From Vibrio splendidus (GTDB taxonomy: Bacteria; Pseudomonadota; Gammaproteobacteria; Enterobacterales; Vibrionaceae): a stretch of 64,000 nucleotides of DNA. Positions 34,338 through 43,485 of the stretch are shown here, one piece after another. The notes beneath the pieces were generated by a model that was not told the DNA's origin, did no database searches, and saw only the letters and a list, made by a program, of their open reading frames with translations. The translations under genes were made by a program, and so were the position numbers. The DNA lies in the NCBI RefSeq assembly GCF_003345295.1, contig NZ_CP031055.1:2046001-2110000 (forward strand). Direction: 5' to 3'. Within the stretch, counting starts at the first letter, position 1; each line of letters starts with the position of its first letter.

Positions 34338-37300
34338 ATGTCTCAGCAATACTCAGAGCTATTTTGCCAAAGTAATTACTCCTTCCTTGAGGGAGCCTCA
34401 CACGCAGAAGAGCTTGTTTTACAGGCCGACTTCTTGCGTTACAAAGCACTCGCTATCACTGATGAGTGCTCTGTGGCGGGCATCGTTAAGGTTCACTCTG
34501 CGATCAAACAACATAAACTGTCGCTCAAGCAAATTGTCGGGAGCCTATTTTGGTTAAATGAAGAGTGCCAAGTTGTCTTGTTATGTCCAAACAGACAAGC
34601 CTACGCCGAGCTGTGTCGTATTATTACCAATGCGAGACGTCGTAGCAGCAAAGGACATTATCAACTCTCTGAATGGGATATCATGTCGGCTAAGCACTGC
34701 TTCATTCTTTGGCTTCCTCAACAGAAAAATGAAGATGCGCATTGGGGGCAATGGCTTTCTCAACACCACTCCGGTCGATTGTGGATTGGCTTACAACGAC
34801 ACCTAAAGCAAACCGACCAGCAGTACACAGATTACTGTGTTGAGCTGTCACAACACCATCAACTGCCGATTACTGCCTGTGGTGGCGTGCTGATGCACAA
34901 CGCTAATCGCTTACCCTTGCAGCATTCACTCACTGCGATCAAATACCAACGTCCCATTACTGAAGTGGGCAGTCACTTACTCGCCAATGCCGAGCGTTGT
35001 TTACGCAGCATCAATAAGATCTCTCATATATTCAAAGCTGAGTGGCTAGAAGAGAGCAACCGAATCTCTGGGCTATGCGAATTTGATTTAGACAGCTTAC
35101 GTTACGAATACCCTAGCGAGCTCATTCCTCAAGGCGAAACACCTATGAGTTATTTGCATATGTTAGTCGAGAAAGGGAAACAGGCTCGCTTCCCGCGAGG
35201 CGTGCCTAACGACATTCAACAAATCATAGATAAAGAAATGGGGTTGATTGGTGAGCTCAATTACCCTTTCTTTTTTCTCACGATTCACGACATTGTCATG
35301 TTTGCCAAAAGCCAAGGTATTCTTTATCAAGGTCGAGGTTCTGCGGCTAATTCCGTGGTCTGTTACTGCCTAGAAATCACCTCTGTCGATCCAAGACAGA
35401 TCTCAGTGCTATTTGAACGCTTCATCAGTAAAGAGCGCGATGAGCCACCCGATATTGATGTCGACTTTGAACATGAACGCCGTGAAGAAGTCATCCAATA
35501 CATCTATCAAAAATACGGTAGAGAACGGGCTGCACTTGCTGCAACGGTCATCTCTTATCGCTTTAAAAGTGCGGTTAGAGATGTAGGTAAAGCATTGGGA
35601 CTACAAGAAACTCAACTTGATTACTTCATTAAAAACACCAATCGCAGGGACAAAAGCCTAGGCTGGCAGGCTCAGTTAACTCAATTGGGGCTACAACCTG
35701 ACTCTTTAAAAGGTCAGCAGTTTATCCATTTGGTCAATGAAATCATCGGTTTTCCACGTCACTTATCTCAACACGTCGGTGGCTTTGTCATATCCTCAGG
35801 GCCTTTGTATGAACTGGTTCCTGTCGAGAATGCCGCGATGCACGAACGAACCATAATTCAATGGGATAAGGATGATCTAGAAACCTTAGGCTTGCTGAAA
35901 GTCGATGTGCTTGCACTGGGTATGCTCTCTGCGATTCGTAAATGTTTCGACCTGATCCAGTCTATCCATGGACGATCACTGACCATTGCAGAGATCACTC
36001 GCCTTAAAGATGATCCTCAAGTTTACGGCATGATTCAACGGGCAGACACGGTCGGGATATTCCAAATTGAGTCACGCGCTCAAATGAGTATGCTGCCAAG
36101 GCTTAAACCGAGGACTTATTACGACTTGGTTATTCAAATCGCTATCGTGCGTCCAGGGCCTATTCAAGGCGATATGGTGCATCCGTTTCTAAAACGCCGA
36201 GATGGTATTGAGCCCATCAGCTATCCATCTAAAGATGTGGAATCGGTACTGTCACGCACTTTAGGCGTACCGATATTCCAAGAACAAGTGATTAAGCTCG
36301 CGATGGTCGCTGCAGGGTTCACCGGTGGTGAAGCCGATCAGCTCAGACGTGCGATGGCCGCTTGGAAAAAAAATGGCAACGTCTTTAAGTTTAAAAACAA
36401 GCTCATCGAGGGGATGCAAAAGCGTGGCTATGAGACAGAGTTTGCCGAACAGATCTTTAAACAGATATGCGGCTTCGGCGAGTACGGTTTTCCTGAAAGT
36501 CACTCGGCTTCATTTGCAGTATTAGCGTATTGCTCAGCTTGGTTGAAATGTTACTACCCAGAATGTTTCTACGCTTCTTTGCTCAATAGCCAACCCATGG
36601 GCTTTTATAGCCCATCGCAGTTGGTACAAGATGCCCAACGACACAATATGGTAGTTCTTCCGGTATGTGTGAACGCCTCACAAGACAACCACATAGTCGT
36701 TGAACATCAGAATAGTTTAGCGATTCGCTTAGGGCTGCGACTAATCAAAGGATTCAGCGAACATGGAATTCAAAGTGTGCTTGCCAATCGCCCGCAATCC
36801 GGTTATCGCCACCCTAGCCAGGTGAAACAGTTATCGATGAATAAAAAAGATATCGAGCTACTGGCATCGGCCAATGCGCTGCATAACGTCTCGGGAGGCC
36901 GCTTCCAGACGCGTTGGGCAATGATGGACTCAGCCTCTGATCTGCCTTTGTTTAACCAAGTCGATAACTATGCAGAAGATGATAATGGCGAGCTCTCATT
37001 GCATCAACCCAGTGAGATGCAAGATCTACTCGAAGATTTCACCAGTGTCGGGATTTCATTAAACAAACACCCAATCACTTTGCTCGAAGAAGCCAATCGA
37101 TTAGGTCGATTCACACACATGAAGGACTTAATACAACAAAGACACAAATCCATGGTCACCGTTGTCGGATTAGTCACGGGTAAACAGTCACCCGGCACCG
37201 CAGCTGGTGTCACCTTTGTCACATTGGAAGATGACACAGGTAATATTAATGTTGTGGTGTGGGGAGCCACCGCCCGCGCGCAACAGCAAGCTTACCTCAC

Positions 37301-37430
37301 AGCTAAGGCTTTAAAGGTACAAGGAGTCTTAGAGAAGGAAGGCGAAGTCGTGCATGTGATTGCGGGGAAACTTATCGATATAACTGATGAAATAGTTGGC
37401 TTGAACACCAAATCTCGAGATTTTCATTAG
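34338..37430 (+). CDS. dnaE2: Error-prone DNA polymerase DnaE2
   Basis: A 1030-residue C-family polymerase, shorter than replicative DnaE (about 1160). In order: an N-terminal PHP domain (about 5-220), the polymerase palm with the acidic DIDVDF motif (about 371-376) and GRGSAANS just before it, then a helix-hairpin-helix region and an OB fold (about 950-1010). DnaE2 performs SOS-induced lesion bypass together with ImuA and ImuB. It lies 119 bases after imuB with no terminator between, so it probably belongs to the LexA-controlled operon. Replicative DnaE is not in the window. Confidence 0.95.
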   Translation: MSQQYSELFCQSNYSFLEGASHAEELVLQADFLRYKALAITDECSVAGIVKVHSAIKQHKLSLKQIVGSLFWLNEECQVVLLCPNRQAYAELCRIITNARRRSSKGHYQLSEWDIMSAKHCFILWLPQQKNEDAHWGQWLSQHHSGRLWIGLQRHLKQTDQQYTDYCVELSQHHQLPITACGGVLMHNANRLPLQHSLTAIKYQRPITEVGSHLLANAERCLRSINKISHIFKAEWLEESNRISGLCEFDLDSLRYEYPSELIPQGETPMSYLHMLVEKGKQARFPRGVPNDIQQIIDKEMGLIGELNYPFFFLTIHDIVMFAKSQGILYQGRGSAANSVVCYCLEITSVDPRQISVLFERFISKERDEPPDIDVDFEHERREEVIQYIYQKYGRERAALAATVISYRFKSAVRDVGKALGLQETQLDYFIKNTNRRDKSLGWQAQLTQLGLQPDSLKGQQFIHLVNEIIGFPRHLSQHVGGFVISSGPLYELVPVENAAMHERTIIQWDKDDLETLGLLKVDVLALGMLSAIRKCFDLIQSIHGRSLTIAEITRLKDDPQVYGMIQRADTVGIFQIESRAQMSMLPRLKPRTYYDLVIQIAIVRPGPIQGDMVHPFLKRRDGIEPISYPSKDVESVLSRTLGVPIFQEQVIKLAMVAAGFTGGEADQLRRAMAAWKKNGNVFKFKNKLIEGMQKRGYETEFAEQIFKQICGFGEYGFPESHSASFAVLAYCSAWLKCYYPECFYASLLNSQPMGFYSPSQLVQDAQRHNMVVLPVCVNASQDNHIVVEHQNSLAIRLGLRLIKGFSEHGIQSVLANRPQSGYRHPSQVKQLSMNKKDIELLASANALHNVSGGRFQTRWAMMDSASDLPLFNQVDNYAEDDNGELSLHQPSEMQDLLEDFTSVGISLNKHPITLLEEANRLGRFTHMKDLIQQRHKSMVTVVGLVTGKQSPGTAAGVTFVTLEDDTGNINVVVWGATARAQQQAYLTAKALKVQGVLEKEGEVVHVIAGKLIDITDEIVGLNTKSRDFH

Positions 37431-37468
37431 CGATTCAAATAGCCCTTTCATAAATGCCAGAAAAGGAA

Positions 37469-37490
37469 AAGGGAGGCATCAGCCTCCCTT
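37469..37490 (-). terminator. Terminator between dnaE2 and a minus-strand unit
   Basis: AAGGGAGGC and GCCTCCCTT form a 9-bp stem. On the minus strand it continues into TTTTCCTTTTC, making a better terminator for leftward transcripts than for dnaE2. Confidence 0.75.
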
Positions 37491-37501
37491 CAATTTAAAT
37501 C

Positions 37502-37519
37502 GTTGAGTTATGACTCAAC
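37502..37519. repeat. Inverted repeat at the end of a small candidate gene
   Basis: GTTGAGT-TATG-ACTCAAC is a perfect 7-bp palindrome that overlaps the stop codon of the candidate gene at 37508. It could be part of a transcript 3' structure. Confidence 0.6.
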
Positions 37520-37603
37520 TTCAGCTTCCGTACGTCTTTTCTTAAATTCCCTATACAGTAATAAGCTCAAAGTCATTACGACTTTAGAAGTCAACCATAT
37601 CAT
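37508..37603 (-). CDS. Candidate 31-residue small protein with hydrophobic N-terminus
   Basis: The frame encodes MIWLTSKVVMTLSLLLY followed by a charged tail (REFKKRRTEAEVES). A single short membrane helix with a positive inside flank is the obvious reading. The ATG is preceded by AAGG at a long spacing of about 12 bases, so the ribosome-binding site is weak. A leftward terminator stands 18 bases after its stop codon. It lies downstream of cheV in the same orientation, with 136 bases between. I do not recognise it. The support is coding-like sequence plus position, without homology. Confidence 0.42.
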   Translation of the reverse strand: MIWLTSKVVMTLSLLLYREFKKRRTEAEVES

Positions 37604-37739
37604 TAAGAGGAACTACCTTAGATTGTGTGTGAAAAGTTACGCTAGTAGTTGAGCATATTTCGTTAAGAAAAATATGCTGCGTGAATATTAGCAAACGTTT
37701 CCCATAAGGTCACTCAAAATAACCGTACAGCAGTCTTAA

Positions 37740-38681
37740 TTATAAAATCTGACGCATTCGCTCTTGAGTCACTTCAACCAGAAGGTCCGGTTGGAACTTA
37801 GAAATAAAGCGATTACACCCTACTTTCTCAACCATAGCTTCATTAAAGCTTCCACTTAATGAAGTATTTAGCGTGATGAACAGGTCATGCATTCTTGGAT
37901 CCGTACGCACTTCATGCGTCAGTTTATAGCCGTCCATTTCAGGCATTTCAGCATCGGTGATCATCAACAATATTTCTTGATTGATGTCTTTACCTTCATC
38001 ACACCAGCCCTTAAGTAAGGTCAGTGCTTCTAAACCATCACAACATTCAATAATGTTCAAACCCAGTTGCGATAAGGTACCTTTAATCTGGTTACGCGCG
38101 GTTGAAGAGTCATCAACGATAAGTACATTACGTCCAACCATTTCATTGGCAAGTTGCTCATCTAAAACACCGTCAGAAATCGAAACATCATAATCAATGA
38201 TTTCAGCGAGTACCTTTTCAACATCAATAATCTCAACGATTTTGTGCTGCTCTTCTTCTTGAATATGCGTGATAGCAGTCAGGTAATTGGCACGACCCGT
38301 TGTCTTTGGCGGCGGCTGAATTTCAGTCCACGTCGTATTCACGATATTACGCACTTGTCCAACCAAGAAACCTTGTACAGTTCGGTTGTATTCCGTGATG
38401 ATCAAGTTATTTTCTTGAGTCTCATCTCGTGACGGCGGGAAGCCAATCGCGCTGCGCAGATCGATAACAGGCACTGATTCACCACGTAGAGACGCAACAC
38501 CTGTAATATGATGGTGAGAGCCCGGCAAGCGAGTGAGTACTGGCACCTTTAGGACTTCTTTCACTTTAAATACGTTAATCGCAAATAGTTGACGACTGTT
38601 TAAGCTGAATAACAAGAGCTCCAGACGGTTTTCACCGACCAGTTTGGTTCTCTGATCAACCGAATTTAAAACGCCAGACAT
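37740..38681 (-). CDS. cheV: Chemotaxis coupling protein CheV
   Basis: A 313-residue cytoplasmic protein: an N-terminal CheW-like domain (about 15-160) is fused to a C-terminal receiver domain (about 185-313). The receiver shows the acidic pair in LIVDDS, the phosphoacceptor Asp in ITDAEMPEMDG and the conserved Lys in FISKF. CheV couples receptors to CheA and can be phosphorylated, modulating adaptation. I use the ATG at 38681, which has AAGG six bases upstream; a TTG further out would add six residues. It is not beside the chemoreceptor gene at 764. Confidence 0.92.
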   Translation of the reverse strand: MSGVLNSVDQRTKLVGENRLELLLFSLNSRQLFAINVFKVKEVLKVPVLTRLPGSHHHITGVASLRGESVPVIDLRSAIGFPPSRDETQENNLIITEYNRTVQGFLVGQVRNIVNTTWTEIQPPPKTTGRANYLTAITHIQEEEQHKIVEIIDVEKVLAEIIDYDVSISDGVLDEQLANEMVGRNVLIVDDSSTARNQIKGTLSQLGLNIIECCDGLEALTLLKGWCDEGKDINQEILLMITDAEMPEMDGYKLTHEVRTDPRMHDLFITLNTSLSGSFNEAMVEKVGCNRFISKFQPDLLVEVTQERMRQIL

Positions 38682-38849
38682 ACAACACCTTAGTGACAAA
38701 TAATAACTGTGGCTACAATAGCCTACTTCAATAGGTTAAAGCAAAGCGCCAATGCACAGAATGCTTAAACTAAGTACAACAAATGATGTTATACAAAGCT
38801 TAAGTACATGGAAAGGTTTCGGGTGAGGCTAAAAGACGAGTATAAGGAG

Positions 38850-40067
38850 TTAACCTTCAACAACTTTCATTAACAGTTGGCCATCATATAAGGCTTGTTT
38901 AACAAGCGCAGCACCAGGCATGGTTGCTTGTTTATAGAATCGAGATTCCACCAGCTCTAAATCTTGATGGTAAACCGATAAACTCTGCTCTTCGATACAC
39001 TTTTGAATCGCAGGGTACAACACGCTTTTAGCCTGATTGATAACACCACCCACCAAGATTTTCTCAGGGTTGAAAAGGTTAATCACAATCGCTATCGCGG
39101 CACCTAAGTAACGACCTAACTGTTCAATAACTTCAACAGCCAATGGATCGCCATCAGCAGCGGCAGCACAGATCTGTTCGATAGTGACGTCTTCAAACAC
39201 AGTTAATGATGATGCTTCACCATTAGCCAGTCGCTCTTTCACTTGTTCACGGATCGCCTGAGAACTCGCGACTGTTTCTAAGCAACCTCGGTTGCCACAA
39301 TGACAAAGTTTGCCCTGCTTATCGATCTGGATATGCCCAAGTTCACCGATATTACCGTGGCGACCTTGCAGCACTCGGCCGTCGAGAATGATCCCAGCAC
39401 CTACACCATGGTGAATCGAGATAAGAACAGAATTATCGTTGTCTTGTGAGTGACCAAACAGCTTCTCTGCTAATGCCCAAGCTCGGGTATCATTGGCAAT
39501 AAAGACAGGCAGACCTGTTTCTTTGTAAATCTCAGGACCCAACGCTAAATTTTTAACGTTGTAGTGCGGCATCTGCAACACAATACCTTGCTCAGAATTC
39601 ACAAGGCCCGGTAGCGTAACCGCAATGCTTGTTACCCTATCGAGCTGCTCAGCATAGGTTTGGAAAAATTCATCAATTTCATGTAGAAGACGCGCAAGCA
39701 CATCATCTTGGTCACGTTCATGAATATCAATCTTGGTATCGATAAGCACGTCGCCGCCCAATTCATGGAGCGCGATAGTCAAGTATCCGCGACCAAGACG
39801 CATCGACAGAAACTGCCAACCTTCGTTATTGGTTTGCAGACCGACAGCAGGACGCCCACGAGTTGTGGCTTCTTGAACCGTCGTTTCGTGAATAAGGTGA
39901 GCTTCAATGAGTTCACGGGTAATTTTAGTAATACTCGCCGGAGCCAACTCACTTTGCTTGGACAGATCGATACGAGAAATAGGACCTTTAAGGTCAATTA
40001 GTTTATATACACGACCAGCATTGACCTGTTTGATATGATCAATATGGCCCGGTTGAGCCATGTACAT
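38850..40067 (-). CDS. mlc: ROK-family transcriptional regulator Mlc
   Basis: A 405-residue repressor. It has an N-terminal winged helix-turn-helix (about 15-80, GPISRIDLSKQSELAPASITKI) and a ROK domain with the zinc site CHCGNRGCLE (about 258-267). It matches E. coli Mlc (DgsA) from PGHID-IKQ-NAG onward, better than NagC. Mlc represses ptsG and other sugar uptake genes and is relieved by binding to dephosphorylated PtsG; ptsG is in this window. The start follows GGAG. A 16-bp palindrome 36 bases upstream is a candidate for autoregulation. Confidence 0.88.
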   Translation of the reverse strand: MYMAQPGHIDHIKQVNAGRVYKLIDLKGPISRIDLSKQSELAPASITKITRELIEAHLIHETTVQEATTRGRPAVGLQTNNEGWQFLSMRLGRGYLTIALHELGGDVLIDTKIDIHERDQDDVLARLLHEIDEFFQTYAEQLDRVTSIAVTLPGLVNSEQGIVLQMPHYNVKNLALGPEIYKETGLPVFIANDTRAWALAEKLFGHSQDNDNSVLISIHHGVGAGIILDGRVLQGRHGNIGELGHIQIDKQGKLCHCGNRGCLETVASSQAIREQVKERLANGEASSLTVFEDVTIEQICAAAADGDPLAVEVIEQLGRYLGAAIAIVINLFNPEKILVGGVINQAKSVLYPAIQKCIEEQSLSVYHQDLELVESRFYKQATMPGAALVKQALYDGQLLMKVVEG

Positions 40068-40386
40068 TTTACGCTCCAGAAATCATCAACGAGTTAATTT
40101 TTTTACTTTGCGAAGTAATTGTGAAGTCACTTGGTATATCGCCGTGACCAGTATCACGTATATACATGAATCTTTGTGTATCGAGTCAAATAGTTCGAGG
40201 AAAATTAACACCAAAATCGATAAATTGAGACTTAATTTTCAGAATAAAACATCGTTATTGAGCCCTGAATTCAATAATTAGAGACAAATAATGAAATATC
40301 TCCCTAGCTCCCAATAAATAATCAATTAATGCATATACTTAATTCAGTCTTTTAAAAGATTACTTGGCCTCACTCTAGGAGTATTC
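40068..40386. other. Divergent promoter region of mlc and pykA
   Basis: About 320 AT-rich bases without a gene. The mlc-proximal palindrome is listed separately. pykA has a strong CTAGGAG ribosome-binding site. No terminator or further regulator site is clear. Confidence 0.55.
40103..40118. promoter_or_regulatory. Candidate autoregulatory operator of mlc
   Basis: TTACTTTGCGAAGTAA is a perfect 16-bp palindrome with a TGCG centre, 36 bases before the mlc start codon. Mlc/NagC sites are AT-rich palindromes of about this size. The match to the consensus is only general. Confidence 0.45.
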
Positions 40387-41835
40387 ATGACAGCCGAATT
40401 AAGAAAAACGAAAATCGTCACAACGCTAGGCCCTTCTACTGATAAAGGCAACGTGCTTGAAGAGATCATCAAAGCCGGTGCCAATGTCGTCCGTATGAAC
40501 TTCTCTCACGGCACCAGCGACGACCATATACAACGCGCAGAAAACGTCAGAGCAATTGCAAAAAGACTTGGCACTCAAATCGCTATTCTCGGTGACTTAC
40601 AAGGCCCCAAGATTCGAGTATCGACATTCAAAGATGGCAAAATCCAACTTGCTGTGGGTGACAAATTCACTCTCGACAGTAGCCTAGGTTTAGGTGTAGG
40701 CAACCAACAAGCAGTCGGTCTTGATTATAAAGAATTACCTAACGACGTTTCAGCTAACGACATCCTGTTACTCGACGATGGTCGTGTTCAGCTGAAAGTG
40801 ACCGAAGTGGAAGGCTGTCGCGTTCATACAGAAGTCATCATTGGCGGTCCACTGTCAAATAACAAAGGCATCAATAAAAAAGGCGGTGGTCTTTCCGCAG
40901 AAGCGCTGACAGAAAAAGATAAGCGCGACATCGTCACCGCAGCCCAAATCAAAGTGGATTACCTCGCAGTGTCTTTCCCACGCAACGGCGCAGACATGCA
41001 CTACGCTCGTCAGCTTGCACGAGAAGCGGGATTAGAAGCTCACCTTGTAGCAAAAGTAGAGCGAGCAGAGACGGTAGCCACTGTTGAGAACATGGATGAC
41101 ATCATAATGGCCTCAGATGTGGTCATGGTGGCTCGTGGTGACCTCGGAGTAGAGATTGGCGACCCTGAGTTGGTCGGAGTACAAAAACAGCTTATACGCC
41201 GTGCTAGAGCGCTTAACAGAACCGTAATCACCGCAACTCAAATGATGGAATCAATGATCTCAGCACCAATGCCAACCCGTGCCGAAGTGATGGACGTTGC
41301 CAACGCCGTACTGGACGGCACCGATGCAGTGATGCTTTCAGGTGAAACCGCCGCCGGTGATTACCCGGTTGAAACAGTGAAATCAATGGCCGAAGTCTGT
41401 ATTGGCGCAGAGAAAATGGCAGGAATTAATAACCAATCTAATTACCGTATTGACCGTACTTTTGTCACCGCCGAAGAAACCGTGTCGATGGCAACCATCT
41501 ATTCTGCAAACCATATGGAAGGCATTAAGGGCGTAGTCACTCTCACCGAGTCAGGCCGTACTGCATTGATGATGTCTCGTCTAAGTGCTGATATGCCTAT
41601 CTATGCACTATCTCGTAACGAAGGAACGCTTAATCGCTGTACCTTGTACCGCGGTGTAACACCTATCTACTTCGAGACAGAAGCCGAAGATAGCTTTGAC
41701 ATTGCCCTATCTACGCTCACTTGCCTAAAAGAGAAAGAGCATCTTAAGTTTGGCGATCTCGTGATCGTCACTCAAGGCGACATTATGGATGTGGCGGGCT
41801 CAACCAACTGCATGAGAATCTTGCCTGTTACTTAA
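40387..41835 (+). CDS. pykA: Pyruvate kinase II (PykA type)
   Basis: A 482-residue glycolytic enzyme transferring phosphate from phosphoenolpyruvate to ADP. It follows the E. coli PykA sequence closely: RMNFSHG (about 36-42), GDLQGPKIRVS, the metal and substrate site MVARGDLGVEI (about 240-250), and TATQMMESM. The C-terminal domain ends GSTNCMRIL. PykA-type enzymes are usually activated by AMP and sugar phosphates. The start is behind CTAGGAG. It is monocistronic. Confidence 0.95.
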   Translation: MTAELRKTKIVTTLGPSTDKGNVLEEIIKAGANVVRMNFSHGTSDDHIQRAENVRAIAKRLGTQIAILGDLQGPKIRVSTFKDGKIQLAVGDKFTLDSSLGLGVGNQQAVGLDYKELPNDVSANDILLLDDGRVQLKVTEVEGCRVHTEVIIGGPLSNNKGINKKGGGLSAEALTEKDKRDIVTAAQIKVDYLAVSFPRNGADMHYARQLAREAGLEAHLVAKVERAETVATVENMDDIIMASDVVMVARGDLGVEIGDPELVGVQKQLIRRARALNRTVITATQMMESMISAPMPTRAEVMDVANAVLDGTDAVMLSGETAAGDYPVETVKSMAEVCIGAEKMAGINNQSNYRIDRTFVTAEETVSMATIYSANHMEGIKGVVTLTESGRTALMMSRLSADMPIYALSRNEGTLNRCTLYRGVTPIYFETEAEDSFDIALSTLTCLKEKEHLKFGDLVIVTQGDIMDVAGSTNCMRILPVT

Positions 41836-41887
41836 TCAGTTAGTGTTTGATTAGGTCAGTTCGTTGATGAACGACCCTGCCAAGATC

Positions 41888-41925
41888 AAAAAAGGGTTAT
41901 CGAACCAAGTTCAATAACCCTTTTT
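41888..41925. terminator. Terminator after pykA
   Basis: AAAAAGGGTTAT and ATAACCCTTTTT form a 12-bp stem with A- and T-runs. It lies between convergent genes and can work both ways. Confidence 0.88.
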
Positions 41926-42006
41926 CATATCAGAACACGACTCACTAACGATCGGGTTAAAACAGCATGATGAGCTAACAGTATGTTAACTTATCAACTT
42001 CAAGCA

Positions 42007-43209
42007 TTACTTCTCAGCAGCAATGGTTGCCAACTGTGGCATGTGTGAACTGCGGGCATTTTCCGTAGAGGTATAAGTTTCTACAAATCGGTAACCCGCT
42101 TCTAAACCCATGTCGTAATCGTGCAGTAAATCTTCTTTATTACTCATTAATGAACTTGATTTCAGCGGCTTACTTGGGGCAATTTGCACGACAAACGCAT
42201 CGTCTGGTGGGGAGTTCAAAAAATCCTGAGTCAATGAGTAAGTTTGGTAATGTACCATTAGCATATCAGCCAAACCGGAATCAAACTTATCACCAATTAA
42301 ATGACTTAATCTATAGATGTCATCCGCCCCAAATAGCCATCGACCACCATTAAGTAAATCCAAATGTGATCTGTCGCGCTTCTGTTCTTTTGAACTGAGG
42401 ATTTGTTGTTGAAAGAACGAGCTCCAATCGGTTTTCCACTGTTCCACTTTTTGCTGCCAATGACCTTGAACACTGTCAAAAGATTCCCGGAACCATTCCA
42501 GCTCTTCAGCTGATATTGGTTTGGGTGTTTTTAATCCCGTACTGTTAACTTGAACTCGAACCTCTTCCTCTAAAGGTGGCTCAGTTCTGATCACTACAAT
42601 GGAACGGGCTTGTCTACGCCACGCTTCTTGAACCGGGATACAAGCGGATACACCACCATCAACATAAGCGTTATCGCCAATGAATATTTCATCGCTATAC
42701 AAACGTGGAATGGCGCAAGTGGCAATCATCACCTTGTACCAGTCTTCACCAAGCAAAGGGAAATAATGATCTCGAAGATCTTTCGAAGCGGTGACCGCTG
42801 CAAAAAAATGTCTGTCACCCAGCGTTTGCCTACCGAGGTCAAGATCAAGCTTATATGGGTACGCCATGATTTGTTCTAACGCCCATTCTAATCCTAGGTT
42901 CTTTCTGTGTCGTATATAAGAAAAGAGATTAAAGAACTCTGGTGAAGTCGTGAGGTCGAGAACGAAAGAGCGGCCAAGGCCTTTATCGCGGCACAGATAA
43001 GCGCATAAGTTGAGAGCGCCCGCTGAAGTACCAAAAAATTCATCGAAGGGGTCAAAATTAGAAAGAAGAAAGGCATCCAGCACTCCAGAAGTAAAAATAC
43101 TTCTCTGTCCGCCACCTTGAGCGACCAGGGCTGTTTTTCCAGCAATAAACTTAGCGTAGTAATCCAAGTCTATTGCTGCATCAATATTGGTTATAATCCC
43201 ACTATTCAT
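42007..43209 (-). CDS. Patatin-like phospholipase family protein
   Basis: A 400-residue cytoplasmic protein with a patatin domain: the oxyanion stretch GGGQRSIFTSGVLD (about 32-45), nucleophile Ser62 in FGTSAGAL and Asp184 in VDGGV, the Ser-Asp dyad. It resembles the E. coli YjjU group. The C-terminal part (about 290-400) has no known match. It probably hydrolyses phospholipids or acyl esters; the substrate is unknown. It begins behind AGGGAATC, 41 bases after the 29-residue YnhF-like gene, so the two may share a transcript. Confidence 0.87.
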   Translation of the reverse strand: MNSGIITNIDAAIDLDYYAKFIAGKTALVAQGGGQRSIFTSGVLDAFLLSNFDPFDEFFGTSAGALNLCAYLCRDKGLGRSFVLDLTTSPEFFNLFSYIRHRKNLGLEWALEQIMAYPYKLDLDLGRQTLGDRHFFAAVTASKDLRDHYFPLLGEDWYKVMIATCAIPRLYSDEIFIGDNAYVDGGVSACIPVQEAWRRQARSIVVIRTEPPLEEEVRVQVNSTGLKTPKPISAEELEWFRESFDSVQGHWQQKVEQWKTDWSSFFQQQILSSKEQKRDRSHLDLLNGGRWLFGADDIYRLSHLIGDKFDSGLADMLMVHYQTYSLTQDFLNSPPDDAFVVQIAPSKPLKSSSLMSNKEDLLHDYDMGLEAGYRFVETYTSTENARSSHMPQLATIAAEK

Positions 43210-43250
43210 GATTCCCTGAGTATAAAAACTCAGCCTCGCAATAGATGGTA

Positions 43251-43340
43251 TTAGCTACCAATCGCAATAAAACCAAATGAAAGAATGATGGTATAGATGA
43301 TCGCTGTTATTTGTAGAGCATTTTTCAGATTATGGTCCAT
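43251..43340 (-). CDS. YnhF-like 29-residue membrane protein
   Basis: A very short gene: MDHNLKNALQITAII, then a hydrophobic stretch ending GFIAIGS. One membrane helix follows a short polar N-terminus, as in the enterobacterial YnhF family, also 29 residues with an LK-x-AL-like start. The ribosome-binding site AGAGGTG stands at good spacing. Family match is by pattern only; function is unknown even in E. coli. It lies 41 bases upstream of the patatin gene, in the same orientation. Confidence 0.65.
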   Translation of the reverse strand: MDHNLKNALQITAIIYTIILSFGFIAIGS

Positions 43341-43485
43341 AGACACCTCTGGCTTATTATTAATTTGTCTAGTCTCTATATAAGTTCTATCAGGTGTGTG
43401 AAGTATCTTCAAGAATCGTCGAAATTAGTCGCACAATATTGATGTAACCATCACAATTAGTAAGTGTATGGATAAGGATATACTC

